Of a DNA stretch of 64,000 bases, positions 11,234 to 24,245 are shown in pieces. Within the stretch, counting starts at the first letter, position 1, and each line of letters begins with the position of its first letter. The translations under genes and the position numbers were made by a program. Source of the DNA: Owenia fusiformis (Eukaryota; Annelida; Polychaeta; Sabellida; Oweniidae); assembly GCA_903813345.2 (NCBI GenBank), contig CAIIXF020000001.1, positions 48,933,885-48,997,884 of the forward strand. Direction: 5' to 3'. Under the pieces are notes generated by a model. That model did no database searches and had not been told where the DNA came from. It was given only the letters and a program-made list of their open reading frames with translations.

Positions 11234-14154
11234 CTAAAAAGAAAATTCCAGAATAAGCTTGCTCAGTCTCATTGAGTGACTATACATATAAACTTCCCTC
11301 ACTCATCCAATACGGAAAAATCCACTTGTGGTCACTTGTTTGTATTGGTATTATTCCCAAGTCAAATGATATATTGTGTGTGTAGTGCGGGGCCCGTGTT
11401 ATTACCCTGTTATAGGTATAGCATGCTTGCACTTGTTCAATAGACTGCCAAATATAATGTATATAGAGGAAGGCAGAATCTGTTTTCAGTTGAAACAGAA
11501 TCAGCTGGTATTCAATGAGGGGTCATTTCAAAAATATCATTAAAAATAAAATAAAATATAGTACATTACTTTTATTCTTTTCTTATTTTGAAATGCCAAA
11601 TGCTGCTCAAAAAGGTTACATCTTTAGATCAGATTTAGAGATTATATAAAACGTAATGAATGAAACATGTGCAGTACATGTACATCTATATATTCTTTAT
11701 ATATTCATTAGATTAACCTTGAGTTTATGCATGCATGCAACCCAGAGTACATGTATGTATGCAAAACATTAAAATCCTTTTATAAATAATTCATTTGGAT
11801 TAGTTATATAATATGAGTACAGTGACCTTGCCTGAAGTTAAGTTATAACATACAGAATATAGCTAGGAGGCCAGTTACAGCACCCATGAGCATACAAGGT
11901 GAAAAGGTCCATTGGTTCAGTGAAGGTATTCAATGTGTGGGAAGGTCTAAATATATATAGGTCTAAATACTGACTTCGATGAAAGTACATGTTTTTGTGG
12001 GTTGTTTTTTTTTGGGAGGGGGGGTATGGGATAAAAGTTTATTTCATTTCCTGATGACATTTGATTCTTATATTCCTAGCATTTATCAACTGATCTAGGA
12101 ATTCACAGTGGTTTTGTTTTATTTCAGGGGAAATGAATTGGGTTTTAAGTCAAAATGTGATTAATTGAGCCTAATGACAGGTGTATCCACTAATGGCAAT
12201 CTGACAATTCATATATCAATACAAAGGATGAGTCTGGGAATGAGTCCGGATATCGACTTAGAAAATATTGAAAATTGTAATGTCTAAAAAACCAACTCAT
12301 ATGAAACCTCAATATCTTATCCTCCTTCTGAGAGTACAAAAATATTAATTTGCATCACAATTAATGAAAAATATTGGCATCAAAGAGAATGCATATCACT
12401 ATGACACAAATCAAAAAAAATTCAAGTGCAAATACCAAATGAATAATTCATACAAAAAGTTTGAAACATATCCTCCAAAACATTGCTTATTTATTTTGTA
12501 TAGACATGAATGGTATTTCTTGATAAGTGAATTGGTGTTTATCTGGGTAATCAAGGGATTATAGTCACTCAAAGTAACTGAGCATCCAGTTTTGACACTT
12601 CAATTGTGTCGGTGAAATTATACATATTTCAGTCAAATTCATATTTAAAAAATATAATTTTCTTTTTAATTCTCCATGGGTCTTTAAAGTTATTTCTTCA
12701 TTATATGTCATACATTGGTGTTTTTTCTATGATAATGATTATTTTTTCTGTTAGGATACTTATTTTGTCTTGCAGCAGGGAGTTAATTGTGCACCAAAAC
12801 TCATGAAAAAGTAAATATACTTATCAAATATAACTAGGACAGTTATAAAAATCATATTTCACATACATTTAACTGAGGGACCAAAAGGGCTTATATTCAG
12901 ACTTATCCTTTTTACTCTCTATAAACTGAAATTCTTTAAATAACAAGAGGGCATAGGCTTATTGCATAAAAAAACTAAATAATCTGAAATATACAAATGT
13001 CATTCATGTACAATATGAATATACTTTTCCATATTATTGCACAATGGCCTCCTGATTTCTTATTTTTGGGGTTCTACTGATGAAATAAAACTGTGAAATG
13101 GGCTGTAGGGTCAGTCATTTTCTATTCTTTGTTTGGAAGAAGTCCTATTCCCTGTATTAATGTGTTACACCATAGCGTAAAACCTTCAATTTTATGATTT
13201 CAAGGTAAAATTTAAAAAAATGACATTCACATAAAAAAAATTGTTATTTAATTGATGTTTTCTCAATTTGATGTTTGATGTTTTTCTAAATATCCACAGG
13301 ATGATAATCAAAGAGCCACAGATGTTTAAAAAAACATTATAATACACAAGTTTATATTACGTTTATATTTCATTCATTCCTATGCATACACTATTCAATG
13401 TCAACAGTGAAAGTATACCCTTAAGATCTTTGTGTAAAATTTTGTTTTCACTATACACAAATAAACCATATAAGAAACATGGTGTCAGATATATATACAA
13501 CCAGTTTATTTACACCCCTGGCAAATGAATCTCAAATAATTTGAAATAATATTATCTTTCTTTGTTTTTATTAAAGGAAAAATAATCGTAGACAACATTT
13601 TTTATTCCATGAAAGCATCTCTTTCAATTTACAGCACAGTGAAAATTATTACATGTCTTTTTCATACTTTTGAAATGTTTGAAAGGGTCCAGTCATTGGA
13701 AGTTAGTAATGTGTATCAAAAGGGGTCGTTTCAATATTACATACTCAATACCTTTATGTATAGGGCAATGACTGGTAACAGGTATACTGAACATACACAT
13801 GTAAACAATTGTGAGACTGACATGTTTACAGTCAATAAAGGAATAAAAAATATATATCTGTGACCATTAGAAGGGATCAAGGTCTTTCTTTCTACAAACA
13901 AACTGCATTTTACAAAATTGAAAAATGTAATGATTATCAAAAATTTATCAATAACTCCCAGATGGATTTATAAATCAAATAGCTCTGAAAATCAAAATTG
14001 TTGGTCGCTTCTTTACAAACATGTACTTACTGTGTGAACATACATACTTTTTATGTAACAATGTATTTATTAAGTATGTGTGAAACATGTTAATTTCATA
14101 TTATTACCAAATCTTACCTGACGCATTAATGTCCATTACTCCCACTAAGAAAAT
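11234..14154. other. Intron between exons 3 and 4, distal part
   Basis: AT-rich sequence with poly-T/poly-G runs (about 12006-12025). No gene, tRNA or element end was recognised. Short plus-strand frames near 12364, 12606 and 13609 are low-complexity and have no support. Confidence 0.45.
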
Positions 14155-15175
14155 GAAGGACCCACGGTCCTATGCTCACACAGTTTGGAACCTTCAGAGG
14201 AATTTATATCCTGACTTTCAAACAAAAATATTGATTTTGATTTGTAGTCTCGAACTTTGAGAAACTTAGATAGCATAGTTGTGTGACCTAGTTTGCTGAC
14301 CTTTGACCTTGAAAATTTTACTTATTCAGAGCTCAGTAAGGTCTTTTGTGATTAAGCTGACCAAAATTTACATCCAAAAATCAATTTGAAAAATCAACTT
14401 TTTTGAGCTTTCGAAGGTCACTGAAGGTCAAGTAAAGGTCAAATACTAAAACTAATGTCAGATTTGAACTCCAGGCAACTTGTAGATGATTTTCAAAAAA
14501 AAATTTGGTCAAATTGAAGCAAGTTGAGAAATAACTTATTTTTACTGTTTTTTGACGTCAAATATCTCAAAAACGGTAAAAATTTGATGCTGACATATAT
14601 TGAGAAATATGTAGGGAATGCTTAAATCTATTAATGATGTAATTTATTGCAGGAAATGATCAAGTATAAGGCAAACTTTAAGAATCTTGTCAATCACAAA
14701 ACCTGCCATTGACTTTATACATGAGAAAGTTTCCTGAAAATGACTAAGTCCTACTTTTTTTCAAATTTTACAGAGTAAATACCAAAAACCGTAATTCCAA
14801 GAGCTTTGAAATCTTCAGAGGACATAAGTTGCATATACACCAACTACTAAAAGTTATTTGAAAGTTCTACTTCAACAAAGTGTCTAGTATTTACAGAAAA
14901 TTTGACTTTTTGACGTCAAAATCCGCAATTTCTCGGAAACCAGGCGAACTTGGGAAATGGCGATGATAGGTCAAATAGGCATTACGGATATGCGTAAAAT
15001 GAATGTGGATATGACTCAATCCGAATAGCAGTTTTAATTTGTGCGGCCAATGTTGACGGACGGACCAACGGACGGACGGACGGACGGACGGATGGACGGA
15101 CGGACCAACGGACGGACGGACCAACGGACGGACAGACGCCTGGTCAATCCCATAGGCTCACTGTGTGAGCCAATT
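14155..15175 (+). mobile_element. Helentron/HINE-like element B
   Basis: The head holds GGTCCTATGCTCACACAGTT (14166-14185). The tail holds a GGAC/CGGA tract (about 15056-15135) followed by CAATCCCATAGGCTCACTGTGTGAGCC. The last 17 bases are a perfect 7-bp stem with a 3-nt loop (15155-15171). CTATG-CTCACACAGT in the head is inverse to part of this tail. The order matches element A but the sequence does not, so this is a separate family of the same build. The body (14.2-15.0 kb) has recurring AAGGTCA-type words and no coding frame. It lies in the intron between exons 3 and 4. Confidence 0.7.
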
Positions 15176-17164
15176 ACTTAATTTATGCAATATCAAAAAG
15201 CAGTGTACAAAAAGTAGACCATACTTCAAAAGGGACTGGTTACATACAGTTCACAGATTGCTCAACAAATCGGATTAATTAGCTGTAAAAAGCCCTACAA
15301 CTCATCATCATTAATGGTAGAATAAGAGATACACACATACTAATTATAACATTTGTTGAGGTCTCATTAATTTAAACCTATATATAGAGTGCCTTACTTA
15401 CACACATGTATGTGTAAGTTCTATATATAAGATTAGATTTGTGATAATCTCTAATCCCTAGTCTTGCACCCCCCCCCCCCCCTACTTATAGCATTTCCCA
15501 TTCTCTTGAGATATAGAATGACTTGATGTCGGTCTATTATTTTACTTATTGTGTATGTAATTATGTATATATTTATTGCCCTTTATATAAAGGAGATACA
15601 GATATTACAAAATGTTATCATAATAAATATTTCTGGTAAAAGATCTGTGAGGCATCAGGTTAATAACGACAACTACATTTAAGTACTACTTAAATTGTAC
15701 CATATCCCACACAAACAGTAAATGCCCAATTTCTACAATTCTTGCCTATCCTGGAGGCTGTTTCTCAAGTATAATGTAGTTCATATTGGTATAGCATGAA
15801 ATGGACCCCTGATTCCCATCAAGATGAAACTCAAACATGTTGCAACTTGTTCAATTAAGAACTGCCCTATGATCATCAAAATCTTCAAACCAATATGACA
15901 GATTGCAACTTGTTCAGATCAAAATCTTCAAATCAACATAAATATGACAGATTGGGCTATCGTATTAGGCCATTGAAGTTGTGCATTTATTTTTGTGTGT
16001 GCCTCACAAGGAGGACATGGTAAGATACAATAAAGTGTAAAGCAGCTTCCACCAGGCTAAAGACAGAATACAAAAGATCAGAGTTAAATCATATTAAATA
16101 CCATAGTATTTTATACCATCACAGAGAAGGGTGACAAAAAGTATACTATCAGCAACAGACACAGTTACCAGCAGGTTAAGGGATGGTGCCTACATGTTGA
16201 CAGTTGTAGAAAGACTAATTCTTAGAAAGAAAATTTTTAGTTATGGTTCTCCCTTCCCTATTGTTGAAATTTCAAATTGTTGTTTGCATTTATTTGAGTT
16301 TCTCTTGAAAATCAACATCTTCATTTACCAACTCCTCCCTAACAAAATTAACTTTTTCCACAACTGATGACAAAAAGACATCATCCCTAAGGAGACATAA
16401 GGAGACATTTATAATGGCTACATTTGTGAATATTAATCTTTCCATAATGCAACATACAAGTATACATAGAGAGATATAAAATTATTGTTTCTTGAATATG
16501 GATTTATCAAGCATACTACATGTATTTCATTATGGAGAATAAGCAGGTTATTTCATGAGAGGGATACATATGTATTTTATTCTCATGAGAAAAAAAGCTA
16601 TACATAAATCATAATAAATTATACACCACCGTCTTACTCACTACCAAAGTGAAAAATTGTTATTTTGATCTCTTCAAACAAATATAATTTTTAACAAGAA
16701 AAAAAGTGCTGAATATCATACTTGTAGACCAAAACGCCAAGAATTCTTGTAGACCAAAACTACCAAGAATTTTGCTAACAAGATTTATTGAAAACTTTGG
16801 GAGTGGTAAGGTAGTGACGTGTAAAGTAAAGTATCATATTATGATTGTATTTCAGAAGTCTCTAAGATGGGTCTTCCTTCTGAAAGTGTTGTTACACAGA
16901 AGTAGCATAGGAGTCAAGCATCAAGCCCTTGTGCCCCCACAACTAACATACACACCTACATATGTCAGGAAATACATAATAAGGGGCCCGATTTACCAGA
17001 TCATATCTTATCTACCACATGGCTCTTTGGAAAAGTCAAGACAAAGTGGATATGGATATCACAATGAGGACACAAGAAGCTTGGTGCAAGCAGAGGTATG
17101 TGAGGGAGTCAGGTGAGAGTCTTAGAGAATGAAGGGCTCCACAGCTAGTAGCTTCATGGCTTAC
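15176..17164. other. Intron between exons 3 and 4, proximal part
   Basis: AT-rich, with a 14-base C run near 15468 and a roughly 65-bp imperfect direct duplication at about 15846-15960 (CAACTTGTTCA...ATCAAAATCTTCAAA...ATATGACAGATTG twice). A 136-codon plus-strand frame at 16706-17116 has no motif and overlaps nothing conserved, so it is not called. Confidence 0.5.
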
Positions 17165-17253
17165 CATTCCCAACACAGATCCTCCATTCACCACTGCGAA
17201 ACATCCACTCCACCTGATTTGGGTCACGTTCTGTGACATCATTGTTGTTCAGG
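17165..17253 (-). CDS. Exon 3 of unrecognised multi-exon gene
   Basis: The acceptor CTACAG lies just above 17253 and the donor AATG|GTAAGC lies at 17165/17164. The 89 bp enter in phase 2 and leave in phase 1, exactly fitting exon 2 (ends phase 2) and exon 4 (starts phase 1). It encodes LNNNDVTERDPNQVEWMF followed by RSGEWRICVGN, with a Trp/Arg-rich core typical of a folded domain. I could not assign it to a family. The neighbouring introns are 14.7 kb and 5.9 kb. Confidence 0.75.
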
Positions 17254-17579
17254 CTGTAGAACAAAAATATATTTAAATTAATGACATCTAAAACACACAT
17301 GTTCTTGCAAAAAAGAACACAAAATAACCAAAACATAAATTCATGCAAACATAAAATCAAAGAAAACATACTCTATTCTATAAAAACTTCCAAAATAAAA
17401 GAAAACAATGTTTTTACTGAATGCAATAACAAAAATTCATGCAAAATGTAAATTTCAAACAAAATGTGAAAAATAAAGAATAACAGAAAGCAAATATTCT
17501 TACAAAACATAGAAAAGATTTAAATTCAAAATCAAATTTACAAAATAAAAAAATATAAGGTTACCTAAATACATCTACA
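17254..17579. other. A-rich intron segment
   Basis: Very A-rich DNA with recurring AAATTCATGCAAA-like words. No gene seen. Confidence 0.4.
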
Positions 17580-18285
17580 CCCTGAAACACCTTGTACAAC
17601 AGCCTTAGCTGAGTTACCTGTGACTACATTTACTTATTTTAAGAGAATCACTGCATCAACACCCTGTACAATACAGCCTTAGCTGAGTTACCTAACTACA
17701 TTTAATTATTATAAGAGAATCACTGCATCAATGAAACACCCTGTACAATACAGCCTTAGCTGAGTTACCTAACTACATTTACTTATTTTAAGAGAATCAC
17801 TGCATCAATGAAACACCCTGTACAATACAGCCTTAGCTGAGTTACCTAACTACTCGTACATTTAATTATTATAAGAGAATCACTGCATCAATGAAACACC
17901 TTGTACAACAGCCTTAGCTGAGTTACCTAACTACATTTAATTATTATAAGAGAATCACTGCATCAATGAAACACCTTGTACAATACAGCCTTAGCTGAGT
18001 TACCTAACTACTCGTACATTTAATTATTATAAGAGAATCACTGCATCAATGAAACACCTTGTACAACAGCCTTAGCTGAGTTACCTAACTACATTTAATT
18101 ATTATAAGAGAATCACTGCATCAATGAAACACCTTGTACAATACAGCCTTAGCTGAGTTACCTAACTACTCGTACATTTAATTATTATAAGAGAATCACT
18201 GCATCAATGAACGCCCTGTACAATACAGCCTTAACCGAGTCTCCTATATCTAAATGTACTTATTATTATTAAGAGAATCAGTGCA
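17580..18285. repeat. Tandem satellite, 75-82 bp units
   Basis: About nine units of GAAACACC(C/T)TGTACAA..CAG, CCTTAGCTGAGTTACCTAAC and TAAGAGAATCACTGCATCAAT. Two unit types partly alternate: one has ACTACATTTAATT and ACAACAGCC, the other has ACTACTCGTACATTT and ACAATACAGCC. The alternation suggests amplification of a two-unit block. First and last units are diverged, as expected at array edges. Confidence 0.92.
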
Positions 18286-19580
18286 TCAAAGAAACCCAAT
18301 GAGTAACAAAAGTTGATCAAATCAAATGAAAATTGTATCATTTCTACAATTGTTGTTTCCTGCCTGACTGAATATTGATCATAACCAAGGGCGGAGATAG
18401 GCGTCCTTGTTATAACTGTACACCACTCTTGAGGTCAACTATTAAGATTCTAGACCAATCAAAATAAAGTGTTTAGACTGAGGAATAATACCCTTTGCAT
18501 TCGTTTGACTTCACTTCTTAAAAGAGAGCTTCGTCTTCATAGTTTTGGGAGTGGTGACTTAGACCATGTCTTGAGACATCACCCGTTGTGAACATGCATA
18601 AGTCATGCAATCTGTATCAAATGGTGAGCGGTCTCGTTTAGGGGACCTGGGAGACATAGTCTAGTGTCTAAGCTTCCCCGAACCACCGTCAGTGATTATG
18701 TGACAGGTAGAGTATATTTAGTTGATCCTAGGATGATAACATTGGTGGTGTCACTCCTATTGTCATTTTTGTAGAGAAAGGCCGTAGTTTAACTAGACTC
18801 TGCACGCAGGGTAGAGGAATAATAACATTTTATTACTCTAGTTCAACCTAAACTCAAGAAACGTCAGTCCAAGATCCATTTTAGATCTCAGGGGCATTTA
18901 TCAAATCAGAAGCTGAGATTCAAATATTTTTTCAATCACGTTAATGTAATCCTGCAGATGTAATAACATGAGATTGAAATACCTGATAAAGTTCCTTTAA
19001 AAAGCTCTTACCAAAATTAGAGAACAGTTCTGGGTTAGTTTTGCCAACTTCAGACATTGGGTGATAAAAACAAAGTTATCCATTATATATAATGCATGCT
19101 GTGAATCTTCTTTCAACTTTTGATATCGAGTTATATTGCCAATACAGGAAAATTCCCATCAATTCAATGAATTCAAATAATAGAAACTAATCAAACCTAT
19201 TTCTCAGTATTTTTCATTTTAGATTGACTTTACTTTTGATATGTGATAGCAAAATATTCATGCCTACATAAAATAGAAAATGGAAAGAGTATTAACATAT
19301 GAACTTTTGGGGAATCCACAGCCCATTGCTCAAGGCTTGTTTGATGAATGATAAGTAGGATCAAGGTGAACAACATTCAATGGCAGATGCTCTAAGAACC
19401 TGTAAATAAACATTCTAAAGGAATTTCAAGTTCAGAGAACATAACCCTGAAACCACATTTTGAATCAAAGCAGTAATATGAGTGTGTGTCTATCATAGGG
19501 AGTACTCAGGTACTCGAAAACATTGAAACACCTGTTTCTTCACTTAACTGCCTACTTCGAGGATTAAAGCCTACTACATT
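18286..19580. other. Intronic DNA of unknown content
   Basis: The part 18380-18900 is less AT-rich than its surroundings and has inverted word pairs (for example GACTTAGACCATGTCTTGAG against ACATAGTCTAGTGTCTAAGC), which may be an old element. No coding frame or clean element end was found. Confidence 0.35.
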
Positions 19581-19585
19581 GTGTA

Positions 19586-19780
19586 TATGAAGGTGAACCT
19601 CACCCCCTTACCAAAATTTCTTTCAAAATCATGCAATTTTTCACCATTCTGTTTTTCACCATTCTGAGCACTTTATGAGTGATTTTGGCCATTTTTGGGC
19701 CAAAGTAGTCAAAAGTGAACACCCCTGAATTTTTTCAAAAAGTGAACCCCCTTGGCAAATCCTGGCTACGGGCTTGGTAT
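19586..19780. repeat. Dispersed 'CCCGTAGCCAGG' repeat, copy 1
   Basis: Contains TTTCTTTCAAAATCATGCAATTTTTCACCATTCTGAGCACTTTATGAGTGATTTTGG and ends ...CCTGGCTACGGGCTTGG. Matching stretches lie at 20815-20885, 31430-31610 (inverted) and 34515-34622. The conserved CC(C/T)GTAGCCAGG tip resembles the ends of hAT-type MITEs. That assignment is tentative. Confidence 0.6.
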
Positions 19781-20814
19781 TGGAATGGGTACACTTTGAC
19801 ATCATTCAGTATATCTTGCACTAAAGAAATCAAGTTGTCACAACTGAAGTCAAGAGGCCAATAGCTATTATAGATGAAGTTGTCCCTTGAGAAATATCAT
19901 AGATATAACACCCCCCCCCGGGTCAGCCCCCCTCCTCTCCCCCACACTTACAATATGTCAACAATACTTATACTTTGTCAAGTAGAAGTGTATCAATGAT
20001 GAAATTCTGAATTTTAAAAAATCTATTTTACAATCACAGAAGATTAAAAGAAAATGTTGTTGGGGAAGACACTGAAACTGACATGAGAATTGAACAAATT
20101 GAAGCACTGAATGACTGACTATAAGTTGACATATAAATGAAAAGACAGAATACTTATAGAGGCAGAAAACCAATTAATTCATCCGGCTATTTAATCTTCC
20201 AGTAAAAGATTTGTTCTATTTCTGTCTTATCTTGGTGAAGAAATTATTAAAGATCTGCAGGTCACCAAAATATATTATCCCTTCCAATAGCTTGATTTTA
20301 TTTCTCAAACAAGAGTGCCAATTACTTGCGTCTCTTCTCTTTGAAACAGCTATGGATATAGTCCTGAGTAAGGACACTAGCGGTTACCGTTGATTTGGTT
20401 TTCTGTATAAAAAGTCATTTTTCTCCTTTCCTACCCCATTGGAGCGCCATTTGGCGTTTGGGAAGTGAATTGGGACTAAATATTTATAAGGTAGGTCCTG
20501 ATTTATCTGAAAACATGCCAAAGTTCAGTGGGAAATCTCATTTTAAGCTGGCGGCGGAGTGATTTTGACCTTGGTGATTTTACCAGAATTCTCTGAGAAA
20601 TCTGACGATAGAGGGGGTTAGTGTCTTCAAGTTTATTTATCTCAAAAATTCGGTGGACAACCCATGGTAAGATTGTTATAGCAGTCTAGGCGAGTCTCTC
20701 CCGAACACTGTGGTATGTTGCACTAGGCTTGGATACTAATCGTTAATAAGATACAGGGTAAAATGTTATAATGGCCACCTATGGGAAACTCTACTGTGGT
20801 CTTCAACCTACCTA

Positions 20815-20885
20815 ATCAGACCCCCAGGCCATAATTCTTTCAAAATCACATAGTTTTTCATCATTTTGAGTGACTTTGGGTTAAA
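20815..20885. repeat. Dispersed 'CCCGTAGCCAGG' repeat, copy 2 (fragment)
   Basis: A short fragment, CCCCCAGGCCATAATTCTTTCAAAATCAC...TTTTTCATCATTTTGAGTGAC, matches the inner part of the 19.6 and 34.5 kb copies. Confidence 0.5.
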
Positions 20886-22915
20886 AAAAAATCATCTGCA
20901 ATTATACAATATGATTATTTATAGCAGCAAAAAATAGTCTAAGACTTTTAGATATTTAAAATTCTTTGATTTTACCTTGATCAAATTAACAATGTACCAG
21001 AAATGCAAACCTCGATCATTATTGGTTGCATGATGCTGGGATAGATATGCTAAAAGTGTAACCATATTATTGCTATTTCAAACATGTTCTGACCGTGGAC
21101 AAATCAATCAACAAGGAACCATGTGATAAATGACATCATATTGAGAATCAAATTAACTTGAGCTAAGCTGAGATTTGATTAGTGTTGGTTTAGGCCATCC
21201 AGGGAACTTAAAGGGACTGTGATATATAATTTGCCAGATTTGATTAATTGAATATAAAGCTGGTATTGACTATCAAAACTAAATTAGTTACGGTGTTCAA
21301 ATGTTGACAGTTGTGAAATGAGGAATAAAGTTAATTTCATTTTGGACAGGAAATATATGATGGTTGCATTAGTGAAAAATCAATAAACCGCTGCAGTTTT
21401 TCTTTAGAGGATAAATCTGTTGTTTTAAAGATGACGGCCGCTACAAATAAACATCATTTTGATATCTTTGGGTGTTCTTTGCAATATAAGTTACCCTGAA
21501 AAATATATAAACAAGACATTACATGATATGTTATTACCTGGAATGCAACCAAAACACCAGTTACAAGAAATTGGTGGTTATAACATATAATCTTCAACTA
21601 GTTCTAGTTTACATATTGGCTTTAGTTTTGAGGTACCCCCCCCCCCCAAAAGTTCTGGTTCACAAGAATTTGTTTTGATTTGTGTAAAAGCAACTCTAAT
21701 TATTACTCATTACTGACATTCGACAGAATCATTTCATGAAATATTCCTCTTTACAAAATGGAATTTGATTCAATGAAACACAAATTATTCAAAATACCAC
21801 TATACAATGGTAAATTCAGGCATTTTCCTTTTAAAAAAGAAAAAAATCAAACATCATGAAAATCCATTGAGGGGCTTCATTAGGAGGCAAGGAAGCATGG
21901 TGACATGAACTAAATTTATCAGCTGTTCTTTGGAAATAAATCAGTTTCAGTAAATGACCTGAAAGAGAAGAATGTGTTGGCGCCTCTAAATCATCTATTC
22001 AAATAACATAAAGTCATAAAATAAAGTTATTTTCAACCTTTTCAAGGTTAAAACAACCTTTTTGGTCTTTTTACACAACATCATTAATTTTGTAGTTTGA
22101 ACACCTATATAAAAAATTTATTTTCCAAGATTTTGTTGGCCACTTCACAAGTTAGAATAATAGTAGAAAATTAAAATTGGTTATAATTTTTTTTACTTTT
22201 CTTCACACAAAACAAAGAAAAAGTCATTTCATATTCCCATAGCACCAAGATCAAACATTCTTTTTACAATTTTTTTCTCACAAACAAAGTAATATAATAG
22301 AATATTAACCATGAAAGATGAAACAAAAAGCCATCAGAATCTCATTAGTTCTGCTAAATTGGCAATATTATTATCATTCAAACTACAATTACATTCACTC
22401 CACTGATTGATCATGAATGATCATTTTCTATTAACAGAATTCTTTACTTTCAAGATAAAATCCTCTTAGGTTTAATGGAAACCACAATTTGTTATTTAAT
22501 TTCCTCTTGTAAAAACCTTGATTCATGTATGTTCTATTTTTGAAATGATAAAAGCTCTTATGATTTCCATGTCACAGAGTATGGTTGTTAAACATTAAAT
22601 CAATTTTTCTAATTAAGGTCTTGAGTTTCCTCAGAATATATTCTTAACCATGCAAAATTCTTAAACCTATTTTGGCAAGAAAATATATGAACAAGTATCT
22701 ATTTTCATGATTTTTCTATTTTCCAGTATATGCAGTACCCAATTGTTTCAAAGCTAATTAGATTCATATAATATGTACCATAAACACCATTGGGATCAAA
22801 TAAACTATAATTTTTGTTGATGTATCAGGCGATTATATTGACATTATTACTTCTGACTGTCATACTGATGGTTCTAATAGTCTTACCCTATAATCCAGAG
22901 AGTAATTTACTGCCC
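20886..22915. other. Intronic DNA, no gene seen
   Basis: AT-rich with a 12-base C run near 21637. No coding frame longer than background, no element ends recognised. Confidence 0.45.
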
Positions 22916-22919
22916 TTTT

Positions 22920-23325
22920 CACGCGGTCCTAACTTCGACCGTTTATTTGAATTTTTGACCTACCGGATGTTTGAAAATCAAGGATTACGAATCTCATACT
23001 GCACCATTTTTTCTTCAAACTTGTTCCATTCAAAGCATAACACAAATCGCTTTCTGATGGTACATTATTCTCTTCAACAGAGTCCCTACTTCCAGCGGAT
23101 TTGCAACTTCTCACATCTGGGGACCAAAACGCCGCTAAAACGAGGGACTTTGTAAACAAAAGCAATGTCCCGACTGAAAGGTATTTCTGTGAAGGTTTTA
23201 ATAGAACAAGTTTGAAGAAAAACAGTGTACAATGAGACTCACAATCATTGATTTTCCAAAGAAAGGGTAGGTTTGAAATTCATTTTAACGGCTTTGCGGG
23301 GCGTTTTGGTTTCAATACGCCCTGG
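22920..23325. mobile_element. Foldback MITE
   Basis: The two halves pair. GACCTACCGGATGTTTGAAA faces the complement of CCAAAGAAAGGGTAGGTTTG, and TTTTTTCTTCAAACTTGTTCC faces GGTTTTAATAGAACAAGTTTG-AAG. Outer parts (ACGCGGTCC...GACCG against CGGCTTTGCGGGGCGT) pair less well. I could not define a target duplication. Overlapping frames of 78-122 codons on both strands are read-through of the hairpin and are not called. Confidence 0.65.
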
Positions 23326-23424
23326 TGAGTTAATACCGCATGATATTAGAGGAGAACAACTTGACAATGATTTTGTATATAAACTACATGTATTTCCAAT
23401 TTTTATACAAACATGCATTTGTTA

Positions 23425-23510
23425 CAGACGTCAACCACCAACCACCAATTGCCAACCGCAGTCACAAAAAACAGAGACCATAACAATTATGTCACCACTT
23501 TTTGGTGTTC
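23425..23510 (+). repeat. Dispersed repeat D, copy 2
   Basis: Shares TTTGTTACAGACG...CACAAAAAACAGAGACCATAACAATTATGTCACCACT with the copies at 4.7, 24.2 and 38.1 kb. Confidence 0.6.
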
Positions 23511-24144
23511 ACAAACCGAACAATTATGCACATATAAATATAATGCAAATAGCCAGAAAAACGTTTCAGTTAAAAAATGATAATTTTGTTTCATTTTATT
23601 TACTTCCCTCAACTGCCTTTTACCTGGCTACAACCATGTGAGGCACTTACTTATATCATCATACAATATTAATGTGAAATTTTTTTTATCTTATTCTACC
23701 TCGGGTCTTCAGTAGCTGGCACCCCAAAGCCACTACCCAAACCATCTCAACCAGATTCTTTTATCCTAAATCTGATTCAATTATCGAACTGTTTTAATTC
23801 AATACCATATATATCCACCAACTAATTGATAGCATTACAGCATGGTGTTACTTGTCTTAGTTTTCCTCTTAATAATTCATTGGAGATTTTACTTTCCTTA
23901 GTAGCAATCATAGGGGATAATTATAAATACTTGAAATTTATTGGAAATCAATATTAATGTTTTGTCGAGACCACGTACCTGGTCACATTATCCAGACATT
24001 GGCTTACTAAGGATTTTTATATGGCAGTTATAAAATGATGCATTCTTATGTAAAGGATCACACACAAAATAAGTTACAAAGAATATGTGATAATAAAGTA
24101 TTGTTCACCCTTCAGTAACATATTCTAAATAACATGCAAAATGT

Positions 24145-24245
24145 TACCACCTGCTATTTGTTACACCAACCAAAGAATGCTCATTATGGCATGATGAACC
24201 CTGTCCACAAAAACTTAGAGTTTATAACAATATGTAACCACCCCC
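24145..24245 (+). repeat. Dispersed repeat D, copy 3
   Basis: Shares CTGCTATTTGTTACACCAACC and CACAAAAACTTAGAGTTTATAACAATATGTAACCACC with the other copies. It is followed by a short run resembling the FTGAACCAAATC-type minisatellite of 5.2-6.1 kb (GTATCCATTTTCAATTCAGTGG). Confidence 0.55.

Noticed and set aside
15468-15481. Homopolymer C/G runs (also 21637, 31563, 48138, 60316)
   Set aside because: Common in animal genomes. No feature depends on them, and run lengths may be sequencing-dependent.
17580-18285. Regular repeats considered as a CRISPR-like array
   Set aside because: There are no unique spacers, the whole unit is repeated, and the context is an animal intron.
22814-23155. 113-codon plus-strand frame with a hydrophobic start
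   Set aside because: The second half runs into the arm of the foldback element at 22920-23325, and the first half is AT-biased and unsupported.
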